NCBI GenBank assembly: GCA_013150955.1
Contig: JAADJD010000060.1
Span: 1 to 23,929, forward strand
Direction of reading: 5' to 3'
Length of the DNA: 23,929 nucleotides
Source: Calditrichota bacterium
GTDB taxonomy: Bacteria > Calditrichota > Calditrichia > RBG-13-44-9 > J042
The position numbers and the translations under genes were made by a program. Under the pieces are notes generated by a model. It searched no databases. It was not told where the DNA came from and saw only the letters and a list, made by a program, of their open reading frames with translations. Below are positions 16,616-23,914 of this stretch, piece after piece. Position 1 is the first letter of the stretch. Every line of letters begins with the position of its first letter.

Positions 16616-19273
16616 TTACGATTTTTTGCGGGCTTTGTCCAGCAGCGATCGTACCCGGGCAACCAGATCCACCGGGTTAAACGGTTTGCTTAAAAATTCG
16701 CTTTCCTGCTGGGACAACAGCTGATCCTGCTCCTCCTTCCCCAGATATCCGCTGATTAACAAAAAGGGAATTTCGGGATGGACGTTGCTGATGCGTTCCC
16801 TCAGCCACTGACCTCCCTGCAGCGGCATGACCGTATCCGCAATGATGAGATCCACCTTGAGATCCTTTTCCTCCTGAAACATGTTCCAGGCGGCTTCCCC
16901 GTTGGGGGCTTCAATGACCCGGTATCCATACATGCGCAACATTTCCACCATCAGCTCCCGCACCAGATCATCGTCTTCCACCACCAGAATGGTTTCGCTA
17001 CCGGCAATGCCTTCCGGGGGGAGGCCTTCGTCCAGCGGCTGTGGAGTTTTATCCACCCGCGGAAAATAAATGCGAAAAGTCGTACCCTTGCCCGGTTCGC
17101 TGTACACGTGAATGACCCCCTGTTGCTGCTTGATGAGGCCGTACACCATGGACAACCCCAGGCCGGTACCCTTCCCCACTTCCTTGGTGGTAAAGAAGGG
17201 TTCAAAAATTCGTTGCTGCACCTCTTTGGTCATGCCCACGCCGGTGTCGGTCACGGTGATCATGACGTAATTTCCTGGCTTAATCCACTGATGCACCCGG
17301 CTGTAATCCTCATTAATCTGCACACAGGAGGTGGTAATAATCAACTTGCCGCCCTCTGGCATGGCATCGCGGGCATTGATGGTCAGGTTGGTTAAGATTT
17401 GATCGATGGCCACCGGATCGGCCTTGATGGTGGTTTTGTCTTCGGTCAGATTGACCAGCAATTCAATCTGTTCTCCAATCACCCGGCGGATAAAGTGGAT
17501 GTGCTCCTGGACAATCTCGTTAAGATCCACAACTTTCATGTTCAGCGGTTGTTGCCGGCTAAAAGCCAGCAGGCGTTTCGTCAGTTCAGTGGCTCGATCG
17601 GCAGCAATGTTGATCTTCTGGAAAAACAGATATTCCTTACTATCCGGCGGCACCTTCATCATCCCAAACTCGCAGAACCCTTTAATACCGGTCAGCAGAT
17701 TGTTAAAATCGTGTGCAATACCGCCGGCCAGCTGTCCCACAATCTCCATCTTCTGTGCCTGCCGGAGCTGTTCCTGAAGCTCCTGCCGTTCCTTCTCATG
17801 CACTTTGCGCTGGGTAATGTCGTAAATCAAAATGAGGTAATTTTTATCCTTGCGATCGGGATAGCGGAAGGCCTGTCCCCGGATGAAGGCCACAAATTTC
17901 TCTCCACTGGCACGGACAAATTCCAGTTCGGCCTCCACGGGATGGCGTTTGCGCCGCAGTTGACTGGCGAAGGCCTCCCAGGCGTCCGCATCGGCCACAA
18001 ATTCCCCAATGGTCTTGCCCAGGATCTTTTTCCGCCGGCTCCCGTCCAGCAACTGGGTGCCCGCTGGATTGGAATGAATAATCCGAAAATACTTGTCCAG
18101 AATTAAAATACCATCTTTAATGGATTCAAACAGAATGCGATAGCGCGTTTCCGATTCCTTCTTCTCCACCACCTGCTTCATCAAAGACTTTTCCAGTTGA
18201 ATCTGATAATCCAGATTGCGGTGGATGATGCTTTCCTGCTCGGTCATGTCCACCACATTGGCCACGATCATGGGTTCCGGGCCACTGCTTTCCAGATAAA
18301 TAAAATCAAAAACCAGCAGCCGCTTACGTCCGTTGCGGGTGGTCACCGGAATACGCTGATTCTTCAAAAACTTCTGGGTACGAATGGTATTGACCATATT
18401 TTGCAATAAGGGACGGAAGGATTCCTCCACAAATGTATCCACCCGCATGCCTTTAATCTGTTGAAAGTCCTGTACGCCGGCCATGGTCAGTGCGGCCGGA
18501 TTGGCATCCAGTACCTCCAGGCGGGAATTCAGCAAAATGATGCCATTGGGAAACATGGAAAAAATCGTGCGGTAGCGGGACTCGGCCTCATCCAGGCGCC
18601 GATAGGTTTGCACAATGGGGCGCACGGTAATCCGGTAGAACAACGGAATCAGTATCAGCGCCAGGAGTACGCTGAACAATGCGGTGGTGTGGATTTTTTT
18701 CAGATGGGCGTTCAAACTGCGGGATAAAATGCTATTAATGGTGGTTAGCCGATCGTGAATGAACTGAAAACTTTGTTGAAAGACCCGCTCATTCACTTCC
18801 GGTAATTGATCCACCCGCACCCAATTCCCGACCAGTTTGTCATGCAGTGTTTCCCAGCTGGTTTCCAGCAGGTGGACATCGTCGTGCAACTCCTGAAATT
18901 CTTGCTCCAGCTGACCGGAAATTGAAACGAACCCTTTGCGCTGCCCGGTACTCCGCAATGCCTGGCGAATCTCCAGAACAATGGCGTCGAACTCATCAAT
19001 CCGCCGACGAAAGTCCTGCAATGCCTGCGCCGGTTCCGGGGTCACATCCAGGCGCAACTGATAATAATTCAATTCAATTTCATGCAACAAATCGATTGCC
19101 TCTCCCAGTCGATCCATGGTCTGAGACAGCGCCCGATTAAACCGCACCTGATTTTCCACATACAAACCGATTCCGGTAATGCCCACCAATATCAGAATAA
19201 GAAATACAACAATGCGAATGGAAACAAAGCGTTTATTTGAATGCTCCATCATATTCAACAGCCCTTTTAACAT
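16616..19273 (-). CDS. Hybrid sensor histidine kinase with two PAS domains and a receiver
   Basis: An 885-residue membrane kinase. TM helix 1 spans ~19-38 (SIRIVVFLILILVGITGIGL), an extracytoplasmic helical region ~40-195, and TM helix 2 ~197-213. Two PAS domains follow (~228-345, ~375-490). The dimerisation/phosphoacceptor domain has His521 in GGIAHDFNNLL. The ATPase domain carries the N box (NLTINARDAMPEGG), DTGVGM and GKGTGLGLSMVYG. A C-terminal receiver (~760-880) has the acidic pocket VEDDD, phospho-acceptor Asp813 in IADTVMP and Lys863 in SKPF. The signal could pass within the protein from His521 to Asp813; no separate response regulator is nearby. The ATG at 19273 has no clear ribosome site; ATG at 19252, with AAAAGGG upstream, is an alternative. 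Likely co-transcribed with the chemoreceptor-like gene. Confidence 0.94.
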   Translation of the reverse strand: MLKGLLNMMEHSNKRFVSIRIVVFLILILVGITGIGLYVENQVRFNRALSQTMDRLGEAIDLLHEIELNYYQLRLDVTPEPAQALQDFRRRIDEFDAIVLEIRQALRSTGQRKGFVSISGQLEQEFQELHDDVHLLETSWETLHDKLVGNWVRVDQLPEVNERVFQQSFQFIHDRLTTINSILSRSLNAHLKKIHTTALFSVLLALILIPLFYRITVRPIVQTYRRLDEAESRYRTIFSMFPNGIILLNSRLEVLDANPAALTMAGVQDFQQIKGMRVDTFVEESFRPLLQNMVNTIRTQKFLKNQRIPVTTRNGRKRLLVFDFIYLESSGPEPMIVANVVDMTEQESIIHRNLDYQIQLEKSLMKQVVEKKESETRYRILFESIKDGILILDKYFRIIHSNPAGTQLLDGSRRKKILGKTIGEFVADADAWEAFASQLRRKRHPVEAELEFVRASGEKFVAFIRGQAFRYPDRKDKNYLILIYDITQRKVHEKERQELQEQLRQAQKMEIVGQLAGGIAHDFNNLLTGIKGFCEFGMMKVPPDSKEYLFFQKINIAADRATELTKRLLAFSRQQPLNMKVVDLNEIVQEHIHFIRRVIGEQIELLVNLTEDKTTIKADPVAIDQILTNLTINARDAMPEGGKLIITTSCVQINEDYSRVHQWIKPGNYVMITVTDTGVGMTKEVQQRIFEPFFTTKEVGKGTGLGLSMVYGLIKQQQGVIHVYSEPGKGTTFRIYFPRVDKTPQPLDEGLPPEGIAGSETILVVEDDDLVRELMVEMLRMYGYRVIEAPNGEAAWNMFQEEKDLKVDLIIADTVMPLQGGQWLRERISNVHPEIPFLLISGYLGKEEQDQLLSQQESEFLSKPFNPVDLVARVRSLLDKARKKS

Positions 19274-19637
19274 CTAACCAGAAACAGTTATCCACTGAAT
19301 GGAACGAACAATGGCTCATTTCAACCTTCCGCAAAAGGTCTACCCACTCTCATCAACAAAAGGAGCACCACAGGAGATTCAAACCGCTGGAGCTTCAGTA
19401 TCAGAAGTGTATGATGATTATTGGGTGAGTCTTTCGATAAAAATCCTTACGCTATTTATGTCAATTTTAAACAACCATTTCAAGATTCAACAACTTAAAA
19501 CCCCTTTATTTCAAAATTCGGTATAAAATAAGTTCTCTTTAATGAAATTAAAAACATTTTTTCTGAAATTATGCAATTTTTAACAATTCCTCCCATAAGT
19601 TGGATGTATTTTACCTGCAGACAATGGAACGGATCAC
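19274..19637. other. AT-rich divergent intergenic region, kinase side
   Basis: No supported gene. The plus-strand frames here lack coding character. One ATTCGGTA lies at 19516-19523. The rest is AT-rich sequence expected of promoter regions; no single promoter could be chosen with confidence. Confidence 0.45.
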
Positions 19638-19741
19638 AAAGGAGGTGACGCCATTTTAAACAAGGAGGTGTCCAAATTCAAAAAATGAAAGTTTTTTGTT
19701 TTGAATTTGGCATTTCGTCTGTATATTACATTCGTATTTAA
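19638..19741 (+). other. Structured leader with two extended Shine-Dalgarno sequences, two tiny frames and a 12-bp hairpin
   Basis: AAAGGAGGTGA (19638-19648) and AAGGAGGTG (19662-19670) are long matches to the usual 16S rRNA 3' end. Seven nt after the first GGAGG is an ATT codon (19653) opening an 11-codon frame ((M)LNKEVSKFKK). Its TGA overlaps the ATG (19685) of an 18-codon frame starting MKVFCFEFG and ending at 19741: an ATGA arrangement typical of coupled translation. CCAAATTCAAAA (19672-19683) and TTTTGAATTTGG (19699-19710) form a perfect 12-bp inverted repeat whose loop holds that ATG. No family is recognised. It may be a translational leader of the XRE gene or a structured RNA; true translation is uncertain. 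Confidence 0.35.
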
Positions 19742-19903
19742 TTTGGAAGGTGTTTAAGTTGTTTGCCTGTAAGCAGTACGCAATTTGCAACATGGTGTAG
19801 TTGTTCGTCTTACCTTAGCCGCTTCCTCTACACTTCCTAATCCGATACAGACATCTCCTGTGCAGTAAAAACCCTTCCGGATCAGAACAAGGAGAAACAA
19901 AAC
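19742..19903 (+). other. Non-coding stretch before the second XRE regulator
   Basis: No gene is seen. A promoter-like TATATTAC at 19722-19729 with TTTTG near 19699 (the Bacteroidota-like pattern) could drive the regulator from about 19735, giving a ~180-nt untranslated leader. AAAGGA at 19904-19909 is the ribosome site of the regulator. Confidence 0.35.
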
Positions 19904-19916
19904 AAAGGATTTTTCC

Positions 19917-20303
19917 ATGAAAACCATCGGCAATCGATTACGGTATCTTTTAAATAAACACAACATGCGGGCCGTCGACTTGTCCCGCCAGATCCGTCTC
20001 CCCCTGTCGACCATCAGCAATATTTTGAATGATCGCTATGAACCGGGGGTATACAAGATCCAGCAACTGGCTCGATTTTTTAATGTGGATCTGAACTGGC
20101 TGATCACCGGGGAAACCACGGTCGAAAAACCCCGCACGGAACCCACTTACATTATTGAGGATCGGGATCGCATCATTAGCTCCTTCGAGGAGCTGGGGCA
20201 GGCCATTGCCAGCGAAATCAAAAAGCTGCCCACCGAATTGCAATCGCATTACTGGAACCTGTTGATTCATTTTTATCAGATTTTGATTAAAATCAATCAA
20301 TAG
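19917..20303 (+). CDS. XRE-family helix-turn-helix regulator 2
   Basis: A 128-residue paralogue of the regulator at 13409-13807. The HTH domain spans ~5-65, with the recognition region SRQIRLPLSTISNILNDRYE and the shared closing VDLNWLITGE. A polar linker follows, then a C-terminal amphipathic helix (LQSHYWNLLIHFYQILIKI). The residues most different from the paralogue inside the HTH (QIRLPLS against GVNLPET) suggest related but not identical sites. The ATG at 19917 has AAAGGA at 7-nt spacing. It is divergent from the histidine kinase gene, from which 643 bp of AT-rich, structured DNA separates it. Likely a local regulator of the signalling block. A dispersed repeat (20426) follows. Confidence 0.9.
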   Translation: MKTIGNRLRYLLNKHNMRAVDLSRQIRLPLSTISNILNDRYEPGVYKIQQLARFFNVDLNWLITGETTVEKPRTEPTYIIEDRDRIISSFEELGQAIASEIKKLPTELQSHYWNLLIHFYQILIKINQ

Positions 20304-20425
20304 ATCCATTAAAATCGAGTGGAATTTCTCGTGGCCGCCACAACCGGGGAAATCCGGCAGGTTCGATTATCCAGACCGTGCGAACCGTTCCCGGACAGGT
20401 CGATCTTCCAGTGATCAGCGGTTTT

Positions 20426-20594
20426 AATCCAGATTATGCATTCGCCTACGAATGACACGAATGAACACTAATAAAACCAATAAAATACTTTGGATTGTGC
20501 CTGGATGAAAATGTGTTCCGGGGTTTATTCGCGATTTTGTAGATATTTTTTGGTTTCATTCGTGTGATTCGCGGTTTAATGCATTATTTGGGTT
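20426..20594 (-). repeat. Dispersed palindrome-armed intergenic repeat, copy C
   Basis: A 169 bp copy, reading on the minus strand from AATGCATTAAACCGCGAATC through ATCGCGAATAAACCCC, CACATTTTCATCCAGG and CAATCC to ATTCGTGTCATTCGTAGGCG and TGCATAATCTGGATT. It is one of the cleanest copies. It sits between the second XRE gene and the homoserine dehydrogenase gene, both on the plus strand, so this copy is opposite in orientation to its neighbours. Confidence 0.92.
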
Positions 20595-20674
20595 ATTTGG
20601 GTTTAAAGAGCCAGAATGCAATTCGTTTGCCCTATTCCCGTTCAGGGGGACCCTCCCATTCCCACAATGGACTA

Positions 20675-20703
20675 TTGACATCCTGCCGTCCGGGGGATAA
20701 ATT
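20675..20703 (+). promoter_or_regulatory. Candidate promoter of the homoserine dehydrogenase gene
   Basis: A perfect TTGACA (20675-20680) is 17 nt from TAAATT (20698-20703), about 55 nt upstream of the start codon. Confidence 0.5.
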
Positions 20704-20757
20704 CTTTCGATCCGTAACCGCAGGAAAACGATCGCAACAAACATAATCGGATGCACC

Positions 20758-21804
20758 ATGACCACCAGGCTTCTGATTGTTGGATTTGGGAATGTGGGAC
20801 GGGGATTGGCGCGTTTGCTGATTTCGCGCTCGCAGTGGTTGAAAACCGCGGAACAGCTGGACTGTCGAGTCATTAGTATTACCGATCTGCGCTACGGCAC
20901 CATTGTTCAGCCGGAGGGGATTTCACTGGAACCCGTACTTCAGCATATTGAACAGGGCACGCCCTTCTCCACCCAACCTCAACCGACCGAAAACCTGATT
21001 CGCCAGCTGGACTACGACGTCCTGATCGAGCTGACCCCCACCCGGCTGGAGACGGGCGAACCGGCCCACAGCTACATCCGGATGGCCCTGGAGCGCGGAC
21101 GTCACGTGATTACTACCAACAAAGGCCCGGTGGCCCATCATCTTCTGGAACTGGAGCGACTGGCCCGGGAAAAAGGCGTGCACTTCCGTTATGAGGGAAC
21201 GGTTCTGGCGGGCACTCCGTTGATCAACCTGATCCGCAATCACCTGGCGGGAGCAACCATTCATAAAATCGAAGGCATTGTGAATGGCACCTGTAATTAC
21301 ATTTTAACCCGCATGGCCGCAGGAATGGATTACACTGCTGCGCTGAAGGACGCCCAGGAAAAAGGCTATGCCGAGGCCGATCCCACTGCCGATGTGGAAG
21401 CCTGGGATGCCGTGGCCAAAGTGATGATCCTGGCACAGGTGGCTTTTGGACAAAAACTTCCCCTGCATTCCATATCCCGTCAGGGAATTTCCGGATTGAC
21501 GGTGGCTGACATTCAGCAGGCTCTTCGGGAAGGTCACCACTGGCGCCTGATTGCCACCCTGCAACAGCAAGACGGAATCCTGGAGGCGTCTGTAGCCCCC
21601 CAGAAAATTCCTCAGGATCATCCTTTTGCCTCTGTTACCGGTGCAACCAATGCCATCGCCATTTACACCGACTGTCTGTCACGGATCACCATTACCGGCC
21701 CGGGAGCCGGTCCCGTGGAGACGGGATTTGCGGTATTGAACGATCTCATCCACATCCACCGGAAGATCACGCGAACCCCCAATGGCAATCATAATCCCAG
21801 ATAA
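20758..21804 (+). CDS. hom: Homoserine dehydrogenase
   Basis: A 348-residue cytoplasmic enzyme reducing aspartate semialdehyde to homoserine, the branch towards threonine and methionine. The nucleotide-binding motif is GFGNVG (9-14). TTNKGP (Lys122) and the family signature NGTCNYILTRM (176-186) are present, as is the catalytic-region pattern GYAEADPTADVEAWDAVAK (203-221; Glu205, Asp212 and Lys221 are likely functional residues). It lacks a C-terminal ACT domain, as in short archaeal-type homoserine dehydrogenases, so allosteric control by threonine is not expected through ACT. The ribosome site is weak (CGGAT). No other threonine pathway gene is adjacent. The last codons and stop (Asn-Pro-Arg-stop) are provided by the left end of dispersed repeat copy D. 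Confidence 0.93.
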   Translation: MTTRLLIVGFGNVGRGLARLLISRSQWLKTAEQLDCRVISITDLRYGTIVQPEGISLEPVLQHIEQGTPFSTQPQPTENLIRQLDYDVLIELTPTRLETGEPAHSYIRMALERGRHVITTNKGPVAHHLLELERLAREKGVHFRYEGTVLAGTPLINLIRNHLAGATIHKIEGIVNGTCNYILTRMAAGMDYTAALKDAQEKGYAEADPTADVEAWDAVAKVMILAQVAFGQKLPLHSISRQGISGLTVADIQQALREGHHWRLIATLQQQDGILEASVAPQKIPQDHPFASVTGATNAIAIYTDCLSRITITGPGAGPVETGFAVLNDLIHIHRKITRTPNGNHNPR

Positions 21805-21983
21805 TGCATTAAACCGCGAATCACGCGAATGGACACAAAAAATATCAATAAAATCACGAATAAACCTCGAAGCGAATTTTCATACAGATCTAAATCAATG
21901 GATTTTATTGTTTTTATTTGTGTTAATATTGTTTTTATTTGTGTTAATTCGTGCAATTTGTGGTCTAAAGCATAATTTGGGAT
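21794..21983 (+). repeat. Dispersed palindrome-armed intergenic repeat, copy D
   Basis: A 190 bp copy starting AATCCCAGATAATGCATT, arm AAACCGCGAATCACGCGAAT, core AAATCACGAATAAACC and TTTTCATACAGAT, right arm TTAATTCGTGCAATTTG, end CATAATTTGGGAT. It is longer than its siblings because of a perfect 21-bp tandem duplication (21907-21927 and 21928-21948). The first bases overlap the 3' end of the homoserine dehydrogenase gene, and its TAA is that gene's stop codon. Confidence 0.9.
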
Positions 21984-22065
21984 AATGCACGCAATCGTGT
22001 ATGTACCGTTCATACCCTGTAAGCGATTGTTTTTAACGCTGAGTATAATCCGCCAGGCGGGCAAA

Positions 22066-22229
22066 AACCCAGATGATGCGTGAAACCGCGAATCAGGTGA
22101 ATTCTTCAAAAAATGTTCATAAAATCGCGAGTAAACTCTGGAACACATTTTCATCCAGATATAATCCAATGGATTATTTTCATTAGTGTTAATTCGTGTC
22201 ATTCGTAGGTTAATGTAAAATCCGGGATT
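22066..22229 (+). repeat. Dispersed palindrome-armed intergenic repeat, copy E
   Basis: A 164 bp copy in the same orientation as copy D, 82 bp downstream of it: AACCCAGATGATGCG, then GAAACCGCGAATCAGG, core AATCGCGAGTAAACTC and ACATTTTCATCCAGATATAA, right arm TTAATTCGTGTCATTCGTAG, end AAATCCGGGATT. Confidence 0.9.
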
Positions 22230-22286
22230 ACTATTTTTGTTCGTGTGAATTTGTGTCATTCGCAGGCAAATGCACAAATTGGGATT
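22230..22286 (+). repeat. Half copy of the dispersed repeat, directly after copy E
   Basis: 57 bp repeating only the right arm of the element (TTCGTGTGAATTTGTGTCAT, then TTCGCAGGCAAATGCA, then AAATTGGGATT). It abuts copy E with no spacer and suggests tandem growth or a deletion within a second element. Confidence 0.8.
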
Positions 22287-22371
22287 AGCCGGGCCGGACG
22301 GATTGGGCATTTTTTCCGTTCAAATTTACAGGGTATGAATCAAAATAACCTCAGTCAAAGGGAGGACACTC

Positions 22372-23823
22372 ATGGACATGCTGATCGGTGATCGCTGGGT
22401 AAGCAAACCTGAAAAAATAGAGGTACGCGATCCATACAATAATCACATCATCGATACCGTACCCCGCGCCACGGTGGAAGATGTACAGGCAGCCATAGCC
22501 GCTGCCGAGAAGGGCTTTGCCGTTAGCCGTCGTCTACCGGTACACCAGCGGATTGCCATTCTGTACCGAACGGCGGAGATTGTAAAGGAGCAGCAGGAGG
22601 CGTTTGCCCGCACCATTGCCCGAGAAGGGAGCAAAACCATTCGTGAGGCCCGCAAGGAAGTGGCCCGCTGCATCAACACCCTGCAAATTTCTGCCGAAGA
22701 AGCCCGTCGCATCGTCGGGGAAACCCTGCCTTTCGACAACATGCCCGGTTCCGAAAATCGCGTGGGGTATTACTATCGGGTGCCTATTGGCATTATTGTG
22801 GCCATCACCCCGTTTAATGATCCCCTGAATCTGGTCGCCCACAAACTGGGGCCTGCCATTGCCGGAGGAAACGCAGTAGTACTTAAACCGGCAACTGCCA
22901 CCCCCTTATCGGCCCTGAAGCTGGGACAGGCATTTCTGAACGCCGGTCTGCCACCGGGAATTCTAAATATTGTAACCGGATACGGTCACGAGATTGGAGA
23001 TGCCCTGGTCACCGATGAACGGGTGCGCATGATCACCTTTACCGGCGGGTACGAAGCCGGACTGGACATTACCCGCAAGGCGGGGCTGAAGAAAATCGCC
23101 ATGGAACTGGGCTCAAACTCTCCGGTGATTGTTTTAAAAGATGCGCCATTGGAGAAAGCCGTTGAGCAGACGGTTTCGGGTGCTTTCTGGGCGGCGGGAC
23201 AAAACTGCCTGGGGGTGCAGCGGGTGTTCGTCGAATCTCCGATTTTTGATAAATTTACCCGGCGATTTGTTGAACGCACCCGGCAATTGCGGGTGGGCGA
23301 TAAACTGGACGAACGCACCGACATGGGGCCGATGATTTCCGAAAAGGAGGCGCGTCGAATCGAGCAGTGGGTTCAACGGGCCATCGAGAAAGGCGCCCGA
23401 CTGCTAACCGGGGGAAAGCGTCGCGGCGCCATCTACGAACCCACCGTGCTTACCGACGTTCCTCCCGGTGTGGAAGTGGACTGCCAGGAAGTATTTGCCC
23501 CGGTGGTGAGCCTGTATCGGGTAGCGAATCTGGAGGAAGCCATTCAACGCGCCAACCAGGTGCCGTACGGTCTACAGGCGGGCATTTTTACCCGGAACAT
23601 CGAGCTGGCATTTAAAGCCATCCGCGAGCTGGAAGTTGGCGGGGTGATGATTAATGATTCATCGGATTACCGGGTCGATTTAATGCCCTTTGGTGGCGTA
23701 AAACGCAGTGGCCTGGGACGGGAAGGCATCAAATTCGCCCTGCAGGAAATGACCGAACCCAAGGTGGTGTGTTTTCAGCTGGATGAAAACTGGAGCCAAC
23801 CCTTCCCGTTTCAACCAATTTGA
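22372..23823 (+). CDS. Aldehyde dehydrogenase family protein
   Basis: A 483-residue NAD(P)-dependent aldehyde dehydrogenase, the usual length for the family. It has the oxyanion Asn149 in ITPFND, Lys172 in VLKPATATP, the general base Glu245 in MELGSNSP, nucleophile Cys279 in GQNCLG and the late motifs EVFAPVV and FGGVKRSGLGREG. The resemblance is to the lactaldehyde / non-phosphorylating glyceraldehyde-3-phosphate / succinate semialdehyde group; the substrate cannot be told from the sequence. The dinucleotide loop reads FTGGYEAG where many members have FTGS. No signal peptide. GGGAGGA lies just upstream of the ATG at 22372. It appears to be a single-gene unit; a fragment of the dispersed repeat and a terminator follow. 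Confidence 0.92.
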   Translation: MDMLIGDRWVSKPEKIEVRDPYNNHIIDTVPRATVEDVQAAIAAAEKGFAVSRRLPVHQRIAILYRTAEIVKEQQEAFARTIAREGSKTIREARKEVARCINTLQISAEEARRIVGETLPFDNMPGSENRVGYYYRVPIGIIVAITPFNDPLNLVAHKLGPAIAGGNAVVLKPATATPLSALKLGQAFLNAGLPPGILNIVTGYGHEIGDALVTDERVRMITFTGGYEAGLDITRKAGLKKIAMELGSNSPVIVLKDAPLEKAVEQTVSGAFWAAGQNCLGVQRVFVESPIFDKFTRRFVERTRQLRVGDKLDERTDMGPMISEKEARRIEQWVQRAIEKGARLLTGGKRRGAIYEPTVLTDVPPGVEVDCQEVFAPVVSLYRVANLEEAIQRANQVPYGLQAGIFTRNIELAFKAIRELEVGGVMINDSSDYRVDLMPFGGVKRSGLGREGIKFALQEMTEPKVVCFQLDENWSQPFPFQPI

Positions 23824-23830
23824 CCTTTTG

Positions 23831-23852
23831 ACCCGGATTATGCATTAGACCA
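23831..23852 (+). repeat. End fragment of the dispersed repeat
   Basis: ACCCGGATTATGCATTAGAC, 8 bp after the aldehyde dehydrogenase stop codon, matches the left end of copies D and E (CCCAGATAATGCATTAAACC) and then diverges. A truncated copy, in the same orientation as the gene before it. Confidence 0.6.
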
Positions 23853-23871
23853 TTTATAAAAAGTTTCAAAG

Positions 23872-23914
23872 AAAAGAACGTTTTTACCCGTTGCTGGCGC
23901 CGGTTCTTTTTTTT
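23872..23914 (+). terminator. Intrinsic terminator of the aldehyde dehydrogenase gene
   Basis: AAAAGAAC (23872-23879) pairs with GTTCTTTT (23903-23910), with further pairing possible in the GC-rich interior (GGCGCC). The T run continues to 23914, about 50 nt after the stop codon. Confidence 0.75.

Noticed and set aside
2967-19793. A 13-mer shared between 2967-2979 (reverse strand) and 19781-19793 (CAATTTGCAACAT).
   Set aside because: Several 13-mer matches are expected by chance in a 24-kb window searched on both strands.
20360-20386. GGTTCG and CGAACC pairing, suggestive of a tRNA T-arm.
   Set aside because: No acceptor or anticodon arms fit around it.
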